In this document: positions 1 to 8,590 of the stretch, piece by piece | Layout: every line of letters begins with the position of its first letter | Numbering within the stretch: the first letter of the stretch is position 1 | Source: CAUZJO01 sp963580245 | GTDB taxonomy: Bacteria; Sumerlaeota; Sumerlaeia; MVZB01 | DNA: 37,897 nucleotides | Direction of reading: 5' to 3' | NCBI GenBank assembly: GCA_963580245.1 | Contig: CAUZJO010000024.1 | Location: 1 to 37,897 of the forward strand | The notes under the pieces: generated by a model | Told to the model about the DNA's origin: nothing | The model's input: only the letters and a program-made list of their open reading frames with translations | The model's database searches: none | Made by a program: the position numbers and the translations under genes

Positions 1-312
1 CAGGTGCATGTGGACCGGCCGCGACGGGGCAAGCTGGCCGCGCGGCTGTGGCGCTGGATGAAACGACGAGCGGCGATCGAACCGGGCATCGGGCATCTCA
101 AACAAGAACACCGCATGAATCGCTGCCAGCTGTGGGACGCCGAGGGCGACGCGTTCAATGCAATCGCAAGCGCGGCGGGGATGAATTTCAGGAAACTGCT
201 GGCCCACGCGGCTGTTTTTCATTATCTTTTGCTGCGTCTGGCGCAAATCACGAGTCGAAAACGGATGCCTCTGGTTCACCCGAGTTCAGCTCTGATCGGC
301 TGGGCTGCTTGA
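1..312 (+). CDS. IS5-family transposase, C-terminal part (5' truncated by window edge)
   Basis: The reading frame is open from base 1 and encodes the C-terminal end of a DDE transposase. The block KRRAAIEPGIGHLK, near residues 20-33 counted from the GTG at 4, gives the R-x3-E-x6-K spacing of the IS4/IS5 signature, so the glutamate is the probable third catalytic residue. The following segment (EHRMNRC, EGDAFNAI, AAGMNFRKLL) is the usual C-terminal pattern of IS5 transposases. The protein would cut and join the IS ends. The catalytic aspartates lie upstream of the window, so activity cannot be judged. Confidence 0.85.
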   Translation, partial: QVHVDRPRRGKLAARLWRWMKRRAAIEPGIGHLKQEHRMNRCQLWDAEGDAFNAIASAAGMNFRKLLAHAAVFHYLLLRLAQITSRKRMPLVHPSSALIGWAA

Positions 313-333
313 GCAGGGCTTTTTCAGGATCGA
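1..333 (+). mobile_element. 3' end of an IS5-family insertion sequence
   Basis: The window opens inside an IS whose transposase runs to 312. After its stop about 20 bases remain to a probable right end near 333. Directly outside it lies CTAA at 334-337, which fits the YTAR target duplication known for IS5-type elements, and the minus-strand gene beyond it stops exactly there. The left end is outside the window, so neither the inverted repeats nor the second copy of the duplication can be checked. Confidence 0.7.
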
Positions 334-1206
334 CTAACTATACTGTGTCGAGGCAATGAGCCCCACGTCGCTGAAACTAGTCGTGGCGCTGGCGCCGGCA
401 GGGACGCCGTCGCGGAAAACTTGATATTGGGCGACGGCAACGTTGTCGACCGATGGCGACCAATTCAGATCGATCTGTGTCTCCGAGATCGGGGTGGCGA
501 TCAATCCGGTTGGCACGGTCGGTGCTTCTTGATCGGCGGACTGGCTCCATATAATGTTGTCCACGGGAAATGCGCCGTCGCCGGCCGGCGAGTCCCCCAC
601 TGAGGTGATGGTTATGGACGCCAGTTCCGACGTGGAGAATGGGGGTGACGTGAAGAATGTCTCGAAATCGTCCGCGGGTCCCGCCGCATCGATGATGCCG
701 TTCAGGAAAAAGGGTTTTTCAACGGTTCCGGGGCCCACGGCGAGCGTTCCGGTAAGGGTAAGTGACGTGGCGGGCGGAAAACTTCCGTTTGACGCAATGC
801 CCTCTGCCAAATCGATTTGGTGGAGAAGGAAGGCCTGACCCCCCGGGCGACTGAGAGTGAGCGGCCCGCCGGCTGGGCTTCCATCGGAACCGAGCATGAC
901 CACGGTCTGATCGCCGCTATCGGCGCATCCACCCGAGCAGATCCCAGGATCCAAGATCACATAAATGGTCCCGGCGCTCTGGAAGTCGAATCCGCCCGAG
1001 CTCATGCTCGAACCCGCATCCAGAAACCCCGCGCCCCCCAGAGCGACATCTTCAAAATTAACGATCAGGGGCTGAGCCGCGGAGGGCATGCCCAACAACA
1101 ATAGCGCGGCCATGAAAACAGGGGCCAGTCTAGTGGATAGATCATGGTCTGCCGCTCGTCGGGGCAGTCGCCCCCCATTCAAGCCGTCAATATTGAGGAA
1201 AGTCAT
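334..1206 (-). pseudogene. Secreted protein with FN3 domain, C-terminus truncated by the IS
   Basis: Starting at the ATG at 1206 the product is about 290 residues. A hydrophobic signal segment (VFMAALLLLGMPSAAQ) is followed by a Gly/Ser-rich beta domain containing VNFEDV and FPVDNIIWS, resembling extracellular proteins of the PEP-CTERM or 'choice-of-anchor' type. The end is a fibronectin type III domain beginning EAPTVPTGLIATPIS. That domain stops at TQYS, where homologous domains continue with further strands, and the stop codon lies at the IS boundary. Any C-terminal sorting signal is therefore lost. The frame is open upstream to 1443, but that extension is not protein-like; 1242 and 1113 are other possible starts, and none has a clear ribosome binding site. 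Export to the cell surface is inferred. Confidence 0.7.
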
Positions 1207-1309
1207 GAACGCAATTCGAATGTGAGCGATTCGATCCGACATCTTGGTAAACGTATTGCACATCATTAAGTATTGGAAACCTTTAAAAATCTTTACTGGC
1301 AGCATAAAG

Positions 1310-1335
1310 GATACATATGGATACAGTATGATACA
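1310..1335. repeat. Three GATACA direct repeats at 10-bp spacing
   Basis: GATACA begins at 1310, 1320 and 1330, so the three copies lie on the same face of the helix. They sit about 105-130 bases upstream of the probable start of the truncated secreted-protein gene. This layout is typical of a multi-site operator or activator array; the binding protein is unknown. Confidence 0.6.
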
Positions 1336-1336
1336 C

Positions 1337-1366
1337 ATCCTGCCGGGCATCCTTTCCCGGCAGGAT
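1337..1366. repeat. Strong stem-loop, 11-bp perfect stem
   Basis: ATCCTGCCGGG (1337-1347) pairs perfectly with CCCGGCAGGAT (1356-1366) around an 8-base loop. It directly abuts the third GATACA repeat. No U-run follows on either strand, so it is a poor intrinsic terminator and more likely a protein site or leader RNA structure. Confidence 0.6.
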
Positions 1367-2063
1367 GGCGTAGTCCTACACCCGCGGATGGCCGACTTTT
1401 TCGCCCATATCGTCCAGTGCCGGTCCGCAACCCCTGTCCCCATATGGACAGACCCCTAGGGGCTGGCGAGGCCAACAGCTTATCGTACGCTTTTGACGGC
1501 CGTGCTTGACCGGGTACGACTAACGCACCGATCTTGCCGGACGTTAGGAAGGAAGGATATTACCCGAGGCAAATAATATCGGTAATCGGCGCATGGCGCA
1601 AGCTTTTTTTGGTTGGATTGCCGATTTTTTTCTATCTTGCCCAAAACCGGCATTTCGTGGCTTGCGTGTCCCGACCGACAGCGGGCTTTCAGCCCCCCGT
1701 TTTTCGGTTTCTGGAGTAGAGTTGGTCTTAAAGATAACAGCGAGAGCAGGATTCCGTTGTGGGTAAACCGGGGGATCAAATAACAGGTTCGAATTGATGT
1801 ATGACCATTTGCGGAGACGGTCCGAGTGATACCCACCTGTTTAAAGACCACTCCGATCGTGTAAGGTTTACCCGAACTGTGGTGCGACACCGCCGCCTGA
1901 GACCGCGAAGAGGTTTTATAGATAAATCGATCCGTCGATCGAACGGATTAACGGGCTCCGCGAGGCTGAATCATACTCGGTGGGTTTTGGTGCGACTCCC
2001 GGTACTCCTGTCCTCCCGCCCCACATGGGACTCCGTCAAGCCCTGGACCCTAAACCCTCCGCC

Positions 2064-3368
2064 CTACCGTGCGTACCCCATCGAAAACGCATACAGTGGA
2101 TGGTCGAACAGGCGATCGAGGAAGCCGCGCAGGAGCGGGTATTTGGCGAATAGGTTGTCGAGCGTGGAGTGATAGACGTAGAACTTCTCAACGTTGCGCA
2201 GTCCCTCGGTCAGGTGTTCGAGCTCGATCTGGTCGGCTCCGGCGTTATCGGCGAAGACGGCGCTGTACCAGTGGATCAAGCCCCAATGCAACAGCAACAG
2301 GTGGTGGCCGAACTGGATCGTATCGGCGAGGAGCAGGTCCTTGCGAAAGAGCCGGTGGCGAAAATAGCGGGTCAGGAGTTCATCGAGCGCCTCACGCCCC
2401 GGATCAAAACCGATTTGGCCGATCCGGCGGTAGGGGGTCGAGTGTTTGAGTTTGGGCAGCTCGATCCCTCCGCGTCCGGCCGCCGCGGCGATGTATGTGG
2501 CGATCACCATCACGTACGACCGCAGCCGCCCCCGCCGCTCGCCGTAGGTATTGCGCAGGGCATGGGCAAAGCCCAGGATCATCCGGCGCAGCAGGGGCGA
2601 CGGACCGCGCTTGGCCGCCAGTGCCCGTACCAGCGGCCAGGGCCCGGACTCATCCCCCCGCATTCGCCGGCGGAAGACCGCCAGCGGCTCTTCGTTGGCC
2701 TCGGGTCCCTCCAGCTCGGCGTCCGCCTCGCGCCGGGCCTCGCGCAGGAACTTGACGAGCAGTTGTAGGTAGACCGACTGAGAAACCAGACGTTGCCCAA
2801 GCGGCCCCAAGGCTGGGTCTAGCAGCGCGGTCAGATCCTCCTCGATCGCCTCGTACTGCTCCCAATCGGTCGGGATGAACCCCGTCAGGCCGGGTGGGCC
2901 CTCGATCCGGCGGCGGCTTAACGTGAAGGCTTGCAGCTCCTCGAGTTGCTGCCGCTGAGTGCTGATCGCCGGCCCCAGGCTGCCCAGGACGGCCGTGCAG
3001 GCGAACGACACCCCGACCGTGTCCCCGCGCGGCGTTTCGATGAAACGGTAGGGAAAGCTGCGACAGATGTTCGGTTTTGACTCGGGGCCGAAGGCGGCGT
3101 GCAGCGAACAAAGCCCCTTGTCCGTCAGCATCGTGCACGTCTCCTCGCGCATCCGCATGACCAGTTGGCCGGGGGTCCAGGGGCTTTCGACGATCGGTTC
3201 GCCGGGGTCGCCCGCCGCCCGCAACTCCTCTTTGGGTCGCGCCCGGATCTCCGCCGCCTTCTCCTCGGTGACCGGAATCTCCCAGAACTCCCCGCACGAC
3301 CGCCCGCAGCGGATACATTCGTAGTGGAGGTCGGGGGATATGTTGAGAGACGCCATCTTTAGGAACAT
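2064..3368 (-). CDS. YkgJ-type cysteine-cluster protein
   Basis: The N-terminal 120 residues carry the cysteine pattern of the YkgJ/FliB-like zinc- or iron-binding family: C18-x2-C21-x3-C25 (CIRCGRSC), then a Cys in EETCTML, GLCSLH and ICRSFPYRF. The remaining roughly 300 residues are mainly helical with no domain I recognise, which makes the protein longer than the minimal family. The metal and the function are not established for the family as a whole. The start is uncertain between 3368 and the ATG at 3356, because neither has a strong ribosome binding site. It is divergent from the TPR gene at 3538, and heptamer-type repeats flank it on both sides. Confidence 0.75.
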   Translation of the reverse strand: MFLKMASLNISPDLHYECIRCGRSCGEFWEIPVTEEKAAEIRARPKEELRAAGDPGEPIVESPWTPGQLVMRMREETCTMLTDKGLCSLHAAFGPESKPNICRSFPYRFIETPRGDTVGVSFACTAVLGSLGPAISTQRQQLEELQAFTLSRRRIEGPPGLTGFIPTDWEQYEAIEEDLTALLDPALGPLGQRLVSQSVYLQLLVKFLREARREADAELEGPEANEEPLAVFRRRMRGDESGPWPLVRALAAKRGPSPLLRRMILGFAHALRNTYGERRGRLRSYVMVIATYIAAAAGRGGIELPKLKHSTPYRRIGQIGFDPGREALDELLTRYFRHRLFRKDLLLADTIQFGHHLLLLHWGLIHWYSAVFADNAGADQIELEHLTEGLRNVEKFYVYHSTLDNLFAKYPLLRGFLDRLFDHPLYAFSMGYAR

Positions 3369-3392
3369 AGCACAGGTGGAGGGGGGAGGGGC

Positions 3393-3459
3393 AGGGTTCA
3401 GGGTCCAGTCGCCGTCGCCATAGCGGTTTTGGCGCGTCGGCGACTAAACCCTGAACCCT
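3393..3459. repeat. Long imperfect inverted repeat built on AGGGTTC heptamers
   Basis: The left arm 3393-3414 (AGGGTTCAGGGT, CC, AGTCGCCG) pairs with the right arm 3438-3459 (CGGCGACT, AA, ACCCTGAACCCT), giving 20 of 22 pairs with one 2x2 mismatch and a 23-base loop. It lies between two divergent genes, so it is not placed as an ordinary terminator. Confidence 0.65.
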
Positions 3460-3537
3460 ATCTTCATTCCCCTTGCCCTTCCTTCGTCCCGCAGGCATCC
3501 TTGAGCAGAGTTTGGGATAAAGGATTTGCGTCCCTGA

Positions 3538-4635
3538 ATGAGACTTGAAGCCGAGTGGCGTGGCGTTTTGGAAAAGGCCCGATTGGGGGATCTTGAATCC
3601 GCGCGGGCGGTCCATGAGGGGAGCACGGACGGTGGGCTCGGCGATTACTTTTACGGGCGCGCGCTGGCCGAGGCGGGGCTGGAGTTGGACGAGGCGGCTG
3701 CTTGCCTGCGCCGCGCCGCCGAGGACGACCCCCGCAACCCACTGATTGGACAGTCGCTGGCATTGGCCCTGGCGCGGATGGAAGGGCCCGAGGCCGCCGC
3801 CGAAGCCGATCGTCTGTGGTGCCGCCACGGACTGCCTTATGAACCGGACCTCTTGGGACAGGCCGCATTGACGCTTGAGGCCCTCTGCCGCCCCTGGCCG
3901 CCGCAAAACGAGGCGGCCGAGGTTCCCTGGCCCGCCTGCCTTCCTCGACCCGAAGAAACACCGTCCGCATCGCCGCCCCCGGCGGGAGCCGAGGATGGGG
4001 GGACTGGTGACGCGGAGTCGTCCCCCGAGTCATCGCGAACAGCTCCTTTGGAGCCACCCGCTTCGGTCCATCCCAACCCGCCGCAAGGTGACAAAATGTC
4101 CACCCCCGCTGGGACAAAATCGCCGGGTTTCTTTCGCCGGCGTGAACTGACCCGGGCCGTGGGTCTCATGGAGGATTGGCTGATCGCGAACCAGCCCCTC
4201 AAGGTTTTGCAGCACGCCACCGTCGTTTTGAGTCCGGGTGTGGAGAACGCGGAGGTCCATCTCGTGGCCGGCCTGGCCGCCGAGGAGGTGGGCGATCCGC
4301 CGCGCGCCCGCGCCCACCTTGTCCGTTGCGAACAGCTCGATCCGACTTTGCTGATGGCCCGCTGCTGGCTGGGCCGGGTCTACTGGCGGTCGGGTTGGTT
4401 CGAGCTGGCGCGGGCCCTGTGGCGCAGTCTACCGGTCGAAGGGCCCTTCGACAACGGGCGCCATTACCACCTCGCCCTGGCCCACGACGCATTGGGCGAC
4501 CGCGCGGCCGCGCTGGAGTCGATGCGCGTAGCCATGCGCGATTTCTATTACGACACCTACCATTTCTTTATCCAGCGGGCCCTCAAGCACTGGCGTGCGC
4601 ACCAGGGCCTCGGCGGAGCCGAGGGGCGTGCGTAG
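3538..4635 (+). CDS. TPR-containing protein, function unknown
   Basis: The protein has 365 residues in two parts. The N-terminal part (about 1-120) contains TPR-like helices such as YFYGRALAEAGLELDEAAACL. A low-complexity Pro/Ser/Glu linker (about 125-190) follows, then further TPR-like helices from about 205 to 345 (VHLVAGLAAEEVGDPPRARA and a repeat including HYHLALAHDALGDRAAALES). No signal peptide is visible, so a cytoplasmic scaffold role is likely. It lies 137 bases upstream of the batC-like gene on the same strand and may belong to that transcript. TPR proteins generally mediate protein contacts; the partner is unknown. Confidence 0.75.
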   Translation: MRLEAEWRGVLEKARLGDLESARAVHEGSTDGGLGDYFYGRALAEAGLELDEAAACLRRAAEDDPRNPLIGQSLALALARMEGPEAAAEADRLWCRHGLPYEPDLLGQAALTLEALCRPWPPQNEAAEVPWPACLPRPEETPSASPPPAGAEDGGTGDAESSPESSRTAPLEPPASVHPNPPQGDKMSTPAGTKSPGFFRRRELTRAVGLMEDWLIANQPLKVLQHATVVLSPGVENAEVHLVAGLAAEEVGDPPRARAHLVRCEQLDPTLLMARCWLGRVYWRSGWFELARALWRSLPVEGPFDNGRHYHLALAHDALGDRAAALESMRVAMRDFYYDTYHFFIQRALKHWRAHQGLGGAEGRA

Positions 4636-4772
4636 TGGCCAGGGCGCCTTGCGGTTTGCGTTCTCGGCCTCCAGCGCGAGGCCTCTCCAGACGATTATGG
4701 GGTTGCCGAGGTTGGTCTGAAATATGCTTTAATGAAAGGTCATGGAAGCGAATTCTGGCCGGTGGGGACATT

Positions 4773-5783
4773 ATGGATAAAGGTTTTCTTGAAACGCGCA
4801 ACGGGGGTTTGGCGGGACGCATTGTCGGCTGGTTGTGTTTGTTGGCCTGTTCGTTGGGCCTAGCGCGGCCCAGCCTGGCCGATTCGCCCCGGCAACTGAC
4901 GGGCCAGGGCAACCAGCTCTTTGAACAGGAGCGCTTCCAGGAAGCGATCGACGTTTACCGTCAGGCGCTGGGGAAAGCCCCCACCTCGCCGCTCATCCAA
5001 TACAATCTGGGGACGGCGCTTGCGTTTAGCGGTGATCACGGGGAGGCGCAACAGGTCTTGGGCCAGGCCGCCGACACGCCGGCGGCCTGGGTGCAGCGAG
5101 ATTCGTATTATAACCTGGGCGTTTCGCTGGCCGATTCGGTGGGTCCGCCCGCCGGTGGGGCTTCCCAAATAGCGAAACTTAAAGCAGCCATGGACGCAGG
5201 AGGTGTCCCTCAGCCGGCCCTGCCGGGATCGCTCCAGCCTGGCTCCTCCTTCCCGATGCAAGCCGATCCCCAAATGCAACTGATGCAGCTCAATCAGGCC
5301 CTGGACGCTTTCCGGAAAGTCATCCTGCTCGATCCCTCCGACGATGAAGCGCGGTTCAATTACGAAGTCACCCTTGACCGGGTCGAGGGGCTGCGACAGC
5401 AGGATGAAGAACAGCAAAATCAGCAGCAATCGCAGAACGAAGAAGACAAGGACGAGCAGTCGGAAGATCAGCAAAAAGAGCAATCCTCGGATCAGTCTGA
5501 TCAACAGGACGATCCGGGCGAGGATCAGAAGCAGAACCAACAGGAAGACCAAGAAGACAGCGACGAGGGGCAGCAGGAACAGCAAGAGCAACAAGAGCAG
5601 CAGGAGGAGCCCGATGAGGGGCAGGCCGGCCAGCAGCAGCAGGGCGAGGAGCCGCCGCCGACGCCCGAACAGATGGATGCGATGCGCCTGCTGAACTTGC
5701 TCGAGGCCGAGAACCCCGAGCAGTTCAAGCGACTGCTTCAATACCGCATGAAGCTGCGCCGGCCCAAAGAAAAAGACTGGTAA
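4773..5783 (+). CDS. batC: BatC-like TPR protein with Gln/Glu-rich tail
   Basis: The ATG at 4773 follows GGTGGGG at suitable spacing and gives 336 residues. An N-terminal hydrophobic segment (IVGWLCLLACSLGLA, ending at PSLA) looks like a signal peptide or anchor. TPR units follow: GNQLFEQERFQEAIDVYRQAL, then NLGTALAFSGDHGEAQQVLG, then a later one around FRKVILLDPSDDEARFNYEV. From about residue 205 to 310 the chain is almost entirely Gln, Glu, Asp and Ser, with a basic end at LRRPKEKDW. A TPR protein with an acidic Gln-rich tail directly before batD and batE is the usual form of BatC in the Bacteroides aerotolerance operon. The frame is open back to 4176, but that part only overlaps the preceding gene. 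Periplasmic location is inferred. Confidence 0.8.
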   Translation: MDKGFLETRNGGLAGRIVGWLCLLACSLGLARPSLADSPRQLTGQGNQLFEQERFQEAIDVYRQALGKAPTSPLIQYNLGTALAFSGDHGEAQQVLGQAADTPAAWVQRDSYYNLGVSLADSVGPPAGGASQIAKLKAAMDAGGVPQPALPGSLQPGSSFPMQADPQMQLMQLNQALDAFRKVILLDPSDDEARFNYEVTLDRVEGLRQQDEEQQNQQQSQNEEDKDEQSEDQQKEQSSDQSDQQDDPGEDQKQNQQEDQEDSDEGQQEQQEQQEQQEEPDEGQAGQQQQGEEPPPTPEQMDAMRLLNLLEAENPEQFKRLLQYRMKLRRPKEKDW

Positions 5784-5791
5784 TCCGGACG

Positions 5792-7774
5792 ATGCTCCCC
5801 CTTTTTGGACCCAATCCCGTGGCTTCGGACTCCCCGCCCGGCGCTGACATGCGCCTGCGGAGGCCAATCAACCGAGGCGGGCCCGCGTCTTCATTGGGTC
5901 ATTCGCGCGTGACGTCCCGTTGCGGGGTGGCGGCGTGGTTGGTCGTCCTCCTGATGATCCTGAGCCCGTGCGCCGAGGCCCAGAGGGGCCTGCGTTTCGA
6001 GTCAAGCGTCAATAAGACCGAAGTCGACGTGGGAGAACTGATACAATTCCACCTCATGCTGCAACAAGACAGTCGGCAGAGGACCGAAAACCCGACGGCG
6101 CCGAATTGGGGGGGGCTCATCGTCCGACAGGGTCCCCGCCTGAGTAATCGGAGAAGCAACATCAACGGTCGGGTCTCCATTGTTGTTACATGGGATTGGC
6201 TGCTGGAGGCTCCCGATGAGGGAGTCTATACGATCGGACCGGCACGCCTGGAGGTCGGCGGGCGGTTGGTCCCAACCGATCCGATCAAAATCACCGTCAA
6301 AAGGCGCGTCTCCCAGGCCCTTCCGGCCGAACTTCGAGGGGAGCCGATCAGCCCGGCCCGCTCGGTCAATGGTAACAGCGAGATCGATCGCCAGCTCGAC
6401 GGCCGCCTCTTTCTGCGCCCCACGGTATCCAACACGAGCCCATACGTCGGCGAACCAGTCATCGTGCATTACACCTTGTACCGAGATGGACCCAACCTGT
6501 ATAATTGCGGGGGCCAGTTGCCGGAAGAGTTCACCGGCGTCCTCCATGAAGAACTGTTTAACAACTCCCAGTTTTCCGACGACCCCAAGACGATCGGGGC
6601 GCGGCAATACCGCACTTCTCCGCTTTATGGGATGGCCCTGATCCCGACAAAACCGGGTAAGATTTCGGTCCAGGGCTTCTCGCTCACGGGTCAGCTCCGG
6701 GTGCGCAATTCGCGGTCGCGTCGCGATATCTTCGATCAGTTGATGGGTGGGCAGGGTTATGAGCAGGTCATCCTTCCCACGTATCCCATCGAGCTGGACG
6801 TCAAGCCCCTGCCCGCGGCCGGCCGGCCCACGGATTTTTCGGGCACGGTCGGCGATTTCAAGCTCACCCACAAGGCCTACCCCACCACGGCGACCACCGA
6901 TGACCTCATCACTTTCACGCTGACCCTGAGCGGCGCCGGCGCGGTCGAGCTGGCCCATCCGCCCCAATTGGCCGAGGGGGATTTTGAAATGGTCGGGATG
7001 ACGCCCGCGGTCCAGAAACAAAGGACTTCGGCGGCCATTATGGGTCAGAAGAGTTTTGAATACGTCCTGCGTCCCAAGAGCAGCGGGCTGCTGCGCACCC
7101 CCGCGGTCAGCCACAGCATCTTCGACCCCTATCGCCACCAGTACCGCGCGCTCAAAATCGGGCCGATGCAAATTGATATCAAACCCGGAGCGCCCGTGCC
7201 GTTGAATCTAAGTATGGATTCGGTTTTGGACGGGCTCGAAGCGGACGCCGAGCAGGGACCACGCCGGCTGCACTTCATCAAGACCCTGACGACGCTTCAG
7301 CCGAACCGCCCGGTCCCGGTCCTCGAATCACCCCTGTTCTGGCTGGGGCAGGGGGTCGCGCTGATGCTCCTTGGCCTGACCTGGTTCATCGATCGCCGCC
7401 GAGCGGCGTTGGATCCGGCGCGCGTGCGCCGTCAGGGTGCACGGCGTGTCTTCGAAAAGAAGGTTCACGCGCTGCGGCAACGCCTTGGACAACACGGCAA
7501 CCCCGACGAGGTGGCCGCCGGAATCGAACAGGCCGCGCGCGGGTTCATCGCCGACCACTTTAATCTTTCGCCCGATGGCCTGACACGTCACGAAATCGAA
7601 GACCTGCTGCGCAACAAGGCCATGACCACCGAAAAAATCCAGACATTGTGCGACCACCTTGACCAGTGCGCGGCCCTGCGTTATTCGCCCGCCACCGCCG
7701 CCGCCGGCGAAGGCGATCTGCGGCAATGGGTCGACGAGATTGAGCCGCTACTCAAGGAAGGACTCAGGGCATGA
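5792..7774 (+). CDS. batD: BatD family protein (oxygen-tolerance domain)
   Basis: The product has 660 residues. A signal peptide (AWLVVLLMILSPCAEAQ) is preceded by an unusually long basic N-terminus, so the ATG at 5849 is an alternative start. The mature part begins FESSVNKTEVDVGELIQFHLML and contains repeated immunoglobulin-like beta domains typical of BatD: VYTIGPARLEVGG, TSPYVGEPVIVHYTLYRD and ATTDDLITFTLTLSGAG. A transmembrane helix lies near residues 513-530, followed by a basic cytoplasmic-type tail. BatD is part of a cell-envelope complex of unclear mechanism linked to stress or oxygen tolerance. The gene starts 8 bases after batC and its TGA overlaps the batE ATG, which indicates translational coupling. 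Confidence 0.85.
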   Translation: MLPLFGPNPVASDSPPGADMRLRRPINRGGPASSLGHSRVTSRCGVAAWLVVLLMILSPCAEAQRGLRFESSVNKTEVDVGELIQFHLMLQQDSRQRTENPTAPNWGGLIVRQGPRLSNRRSNINGRVSIVVTWDWLLEAPDEGVYTIGPARLEVGGRLVPTDPIKITVKRRVSQALPAELRGEPISPARSVNGNSEIDRQLDGRLFLRPTVSNTSPYVGEPVIVHYTLYRDGPNLYNCGGQLPEEFTGVLHEELFNNSQFSDDPKTIGARQYRTSPLYGMALIPTKPGKISVQGFSLTGQLRVRNSRSRRDIFDQLMGGQGYEQVILPTYPIELDVKPLPAAGRPTDFSGTVGDFKLTHKAYPTTATTDDLITFTLTLSGAGAVELAHPPQLAEGDFEMVGMTPAVQKQRTSAAIMGQKSFEYVLRPKSSGLLRTPAVSHSIFDPYRHQYRALKIGPMQIDIKPGAPVPLNLSMDSVLDGLEADAEQGPRRLHFIKTLTTLQPNRPVPVLESPLFWLGQGVALMLLGLTWFIDRRRAALDPARVRRQGARRVFEKKVHALRQRLGQHGNPDEVAAGIEQAARGFIADHFNLSPDGLTRHEIEDLLRNKAMTTEKIQTLCDHLDQCAALRYSPATAAAGEGDLRQWVDEIEPLLKEGLRA

Positions 7775-8556
7775 AAGGGGCCGCATGCGCAATTTTTGTG
7801 GTGTTGATCGCCACGATCAGCTTCGAGACATCCGCCGCCGAGACCGCGCCCCAATCCGAGTCCGAGTTGCGGCAACTGATCGACGCCGCGGCGACGGCCT
7901 ATACCAACAGCCAATACAACGAGGCCATCCGCCAATACGAGAAGCTTGTCGAACGGGCCCCCCACGATCCGGCGTTGCTCTATAACCTCGGCACCGCCTA
8001 CGCTCAAGCCGGCCGGCGGGGTCTGGCCATCTGGCGTTATTTGCAGACGTTGCGTATGACACCCCGTGACGGCGACCTGCGCGATAACCTCAGGCTCATC
8101 GCCCCGTCGACGCTTTATGGTGATCTAGACCCGACCCCCATTCCGCCCGTCAACTGGACCTACCGCCTGCTGACGGCCAACGAATGGGCCAAGACGGCCA
8201 TGACGACCACCATCATCACACTTTTGTTGGCGGCGATGGCCTGTTGGCGACGGCGCGGGACGCGCTTGCGTCGCCTGTTGCGCCAACTCGCCTGGTCGTT
8301 CGGCGTGCTGGCGCTCGTCAGTTATCCGTTTGCCTTGACGCATTATTACTACGAGGAGTTGTCGTGGCAAGGCGTCGTCATCGCGCGGAATACCGAAGCG
8401 AGAACGGGACCGAGCGAGAACCAGCTCAGCAACTTCAGCCTGCCCGAGGGGCGCGTTGTTCACATACTCGAAAACATCAAACCCGGCTGGCTGAAGGTCT
8501 CCTTCGCGGGGGGGAAAGTCGGTTTCGTCCAGCGCGACCGCGTGCGGTTCCTGTGA
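7771..8556 (+). CDS. batE: BatE-like protein: TPR, two membrane helices, SH3 domain
   Basis: The 261-residue product has a cleavable signal (AIFVVLIATISFETSAAE), a TPR region at about 30-95 (YTNSQYNEAIRQYEKLV, LLYNLGTAYAQAGRRGLAI), membrane helices near 143-158 and 172-188, and a C-terminal bacterial SH3-like domain from about 205 (ARTGPSENQLSNFSLPEG, IKPGWLKVSFAGGKVGFV). This order matches BatE proteins. Its start overlaps the batD stop as ATGA. The whole batC-batD-batE run is therefore one operon; the VWA genes batA and batB normally found upstream are not in this window. Confidence 0.85.
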   Translation: MKGAACAIFVVLIATISFETSAAETAPQSESELRQLIDAAATAYTNSQYNEAIRQYEKLVERAPHDPALLYNLGTAYAQAGRRGLAIWRYLQTLRMTPRDGDLRDNLRLIAPSTLYGDLDPTPIPPVNWTYRLLTANEWAKTAMTTTIITLLLAAMACWRRRGTRLRRLLRQLAWSFGVLALVSYPFALTHYYYEELSWQGVVIARNTEARTGPSENQLSNFSLPEGRVVHILENIKPGWLKVSFAGGKVGFVQRDRVRFL

Positions 8557-8590
8557 TCCGTCGAAAGCTGTCCCCCTCCCGGACGGTTAA

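Larger units (their letters stand above)
1207..2063. other. Non-coding stretch with repeats, no convincing gene
   Basis: This 857-base region is more AT-rich than its surroundings, notably 1240-1340 and 1560-1720. Its open frames have no recognisable protein character. It holds three phased GATACA repeats, an 11-bp stem-loop, a smaller inverted repeat at 1434-1451 (CTGTCC/GGACAG arms), and CCCT-type repeats at 2040-2060 next to the end of the YkgJ gene. No tRNA or known structured RNA was recognised. Confidence 0.6.

Noticed and set aside
1783..1793. AGGTTCGAATT resembling a tRNA T-loop
   Set aside because: The flanking bases do not pair as a T-stem and no acceptor, D or anticodon arm can be drawn.
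1480..2172. Open frames in the left intergenic region
   Set aside because: Their translations show no motif, no signal peptide and no ribosome binding site, and the area is repeat-bearing and AT-rich.
4176..4772. Upstream extension of the batC frame
   Set aside because: It overlaps the end of the preceding TPR gene in another frame and encodes Arg/Pro/Gly-rich sequence; the signal peptide starts at 4773.
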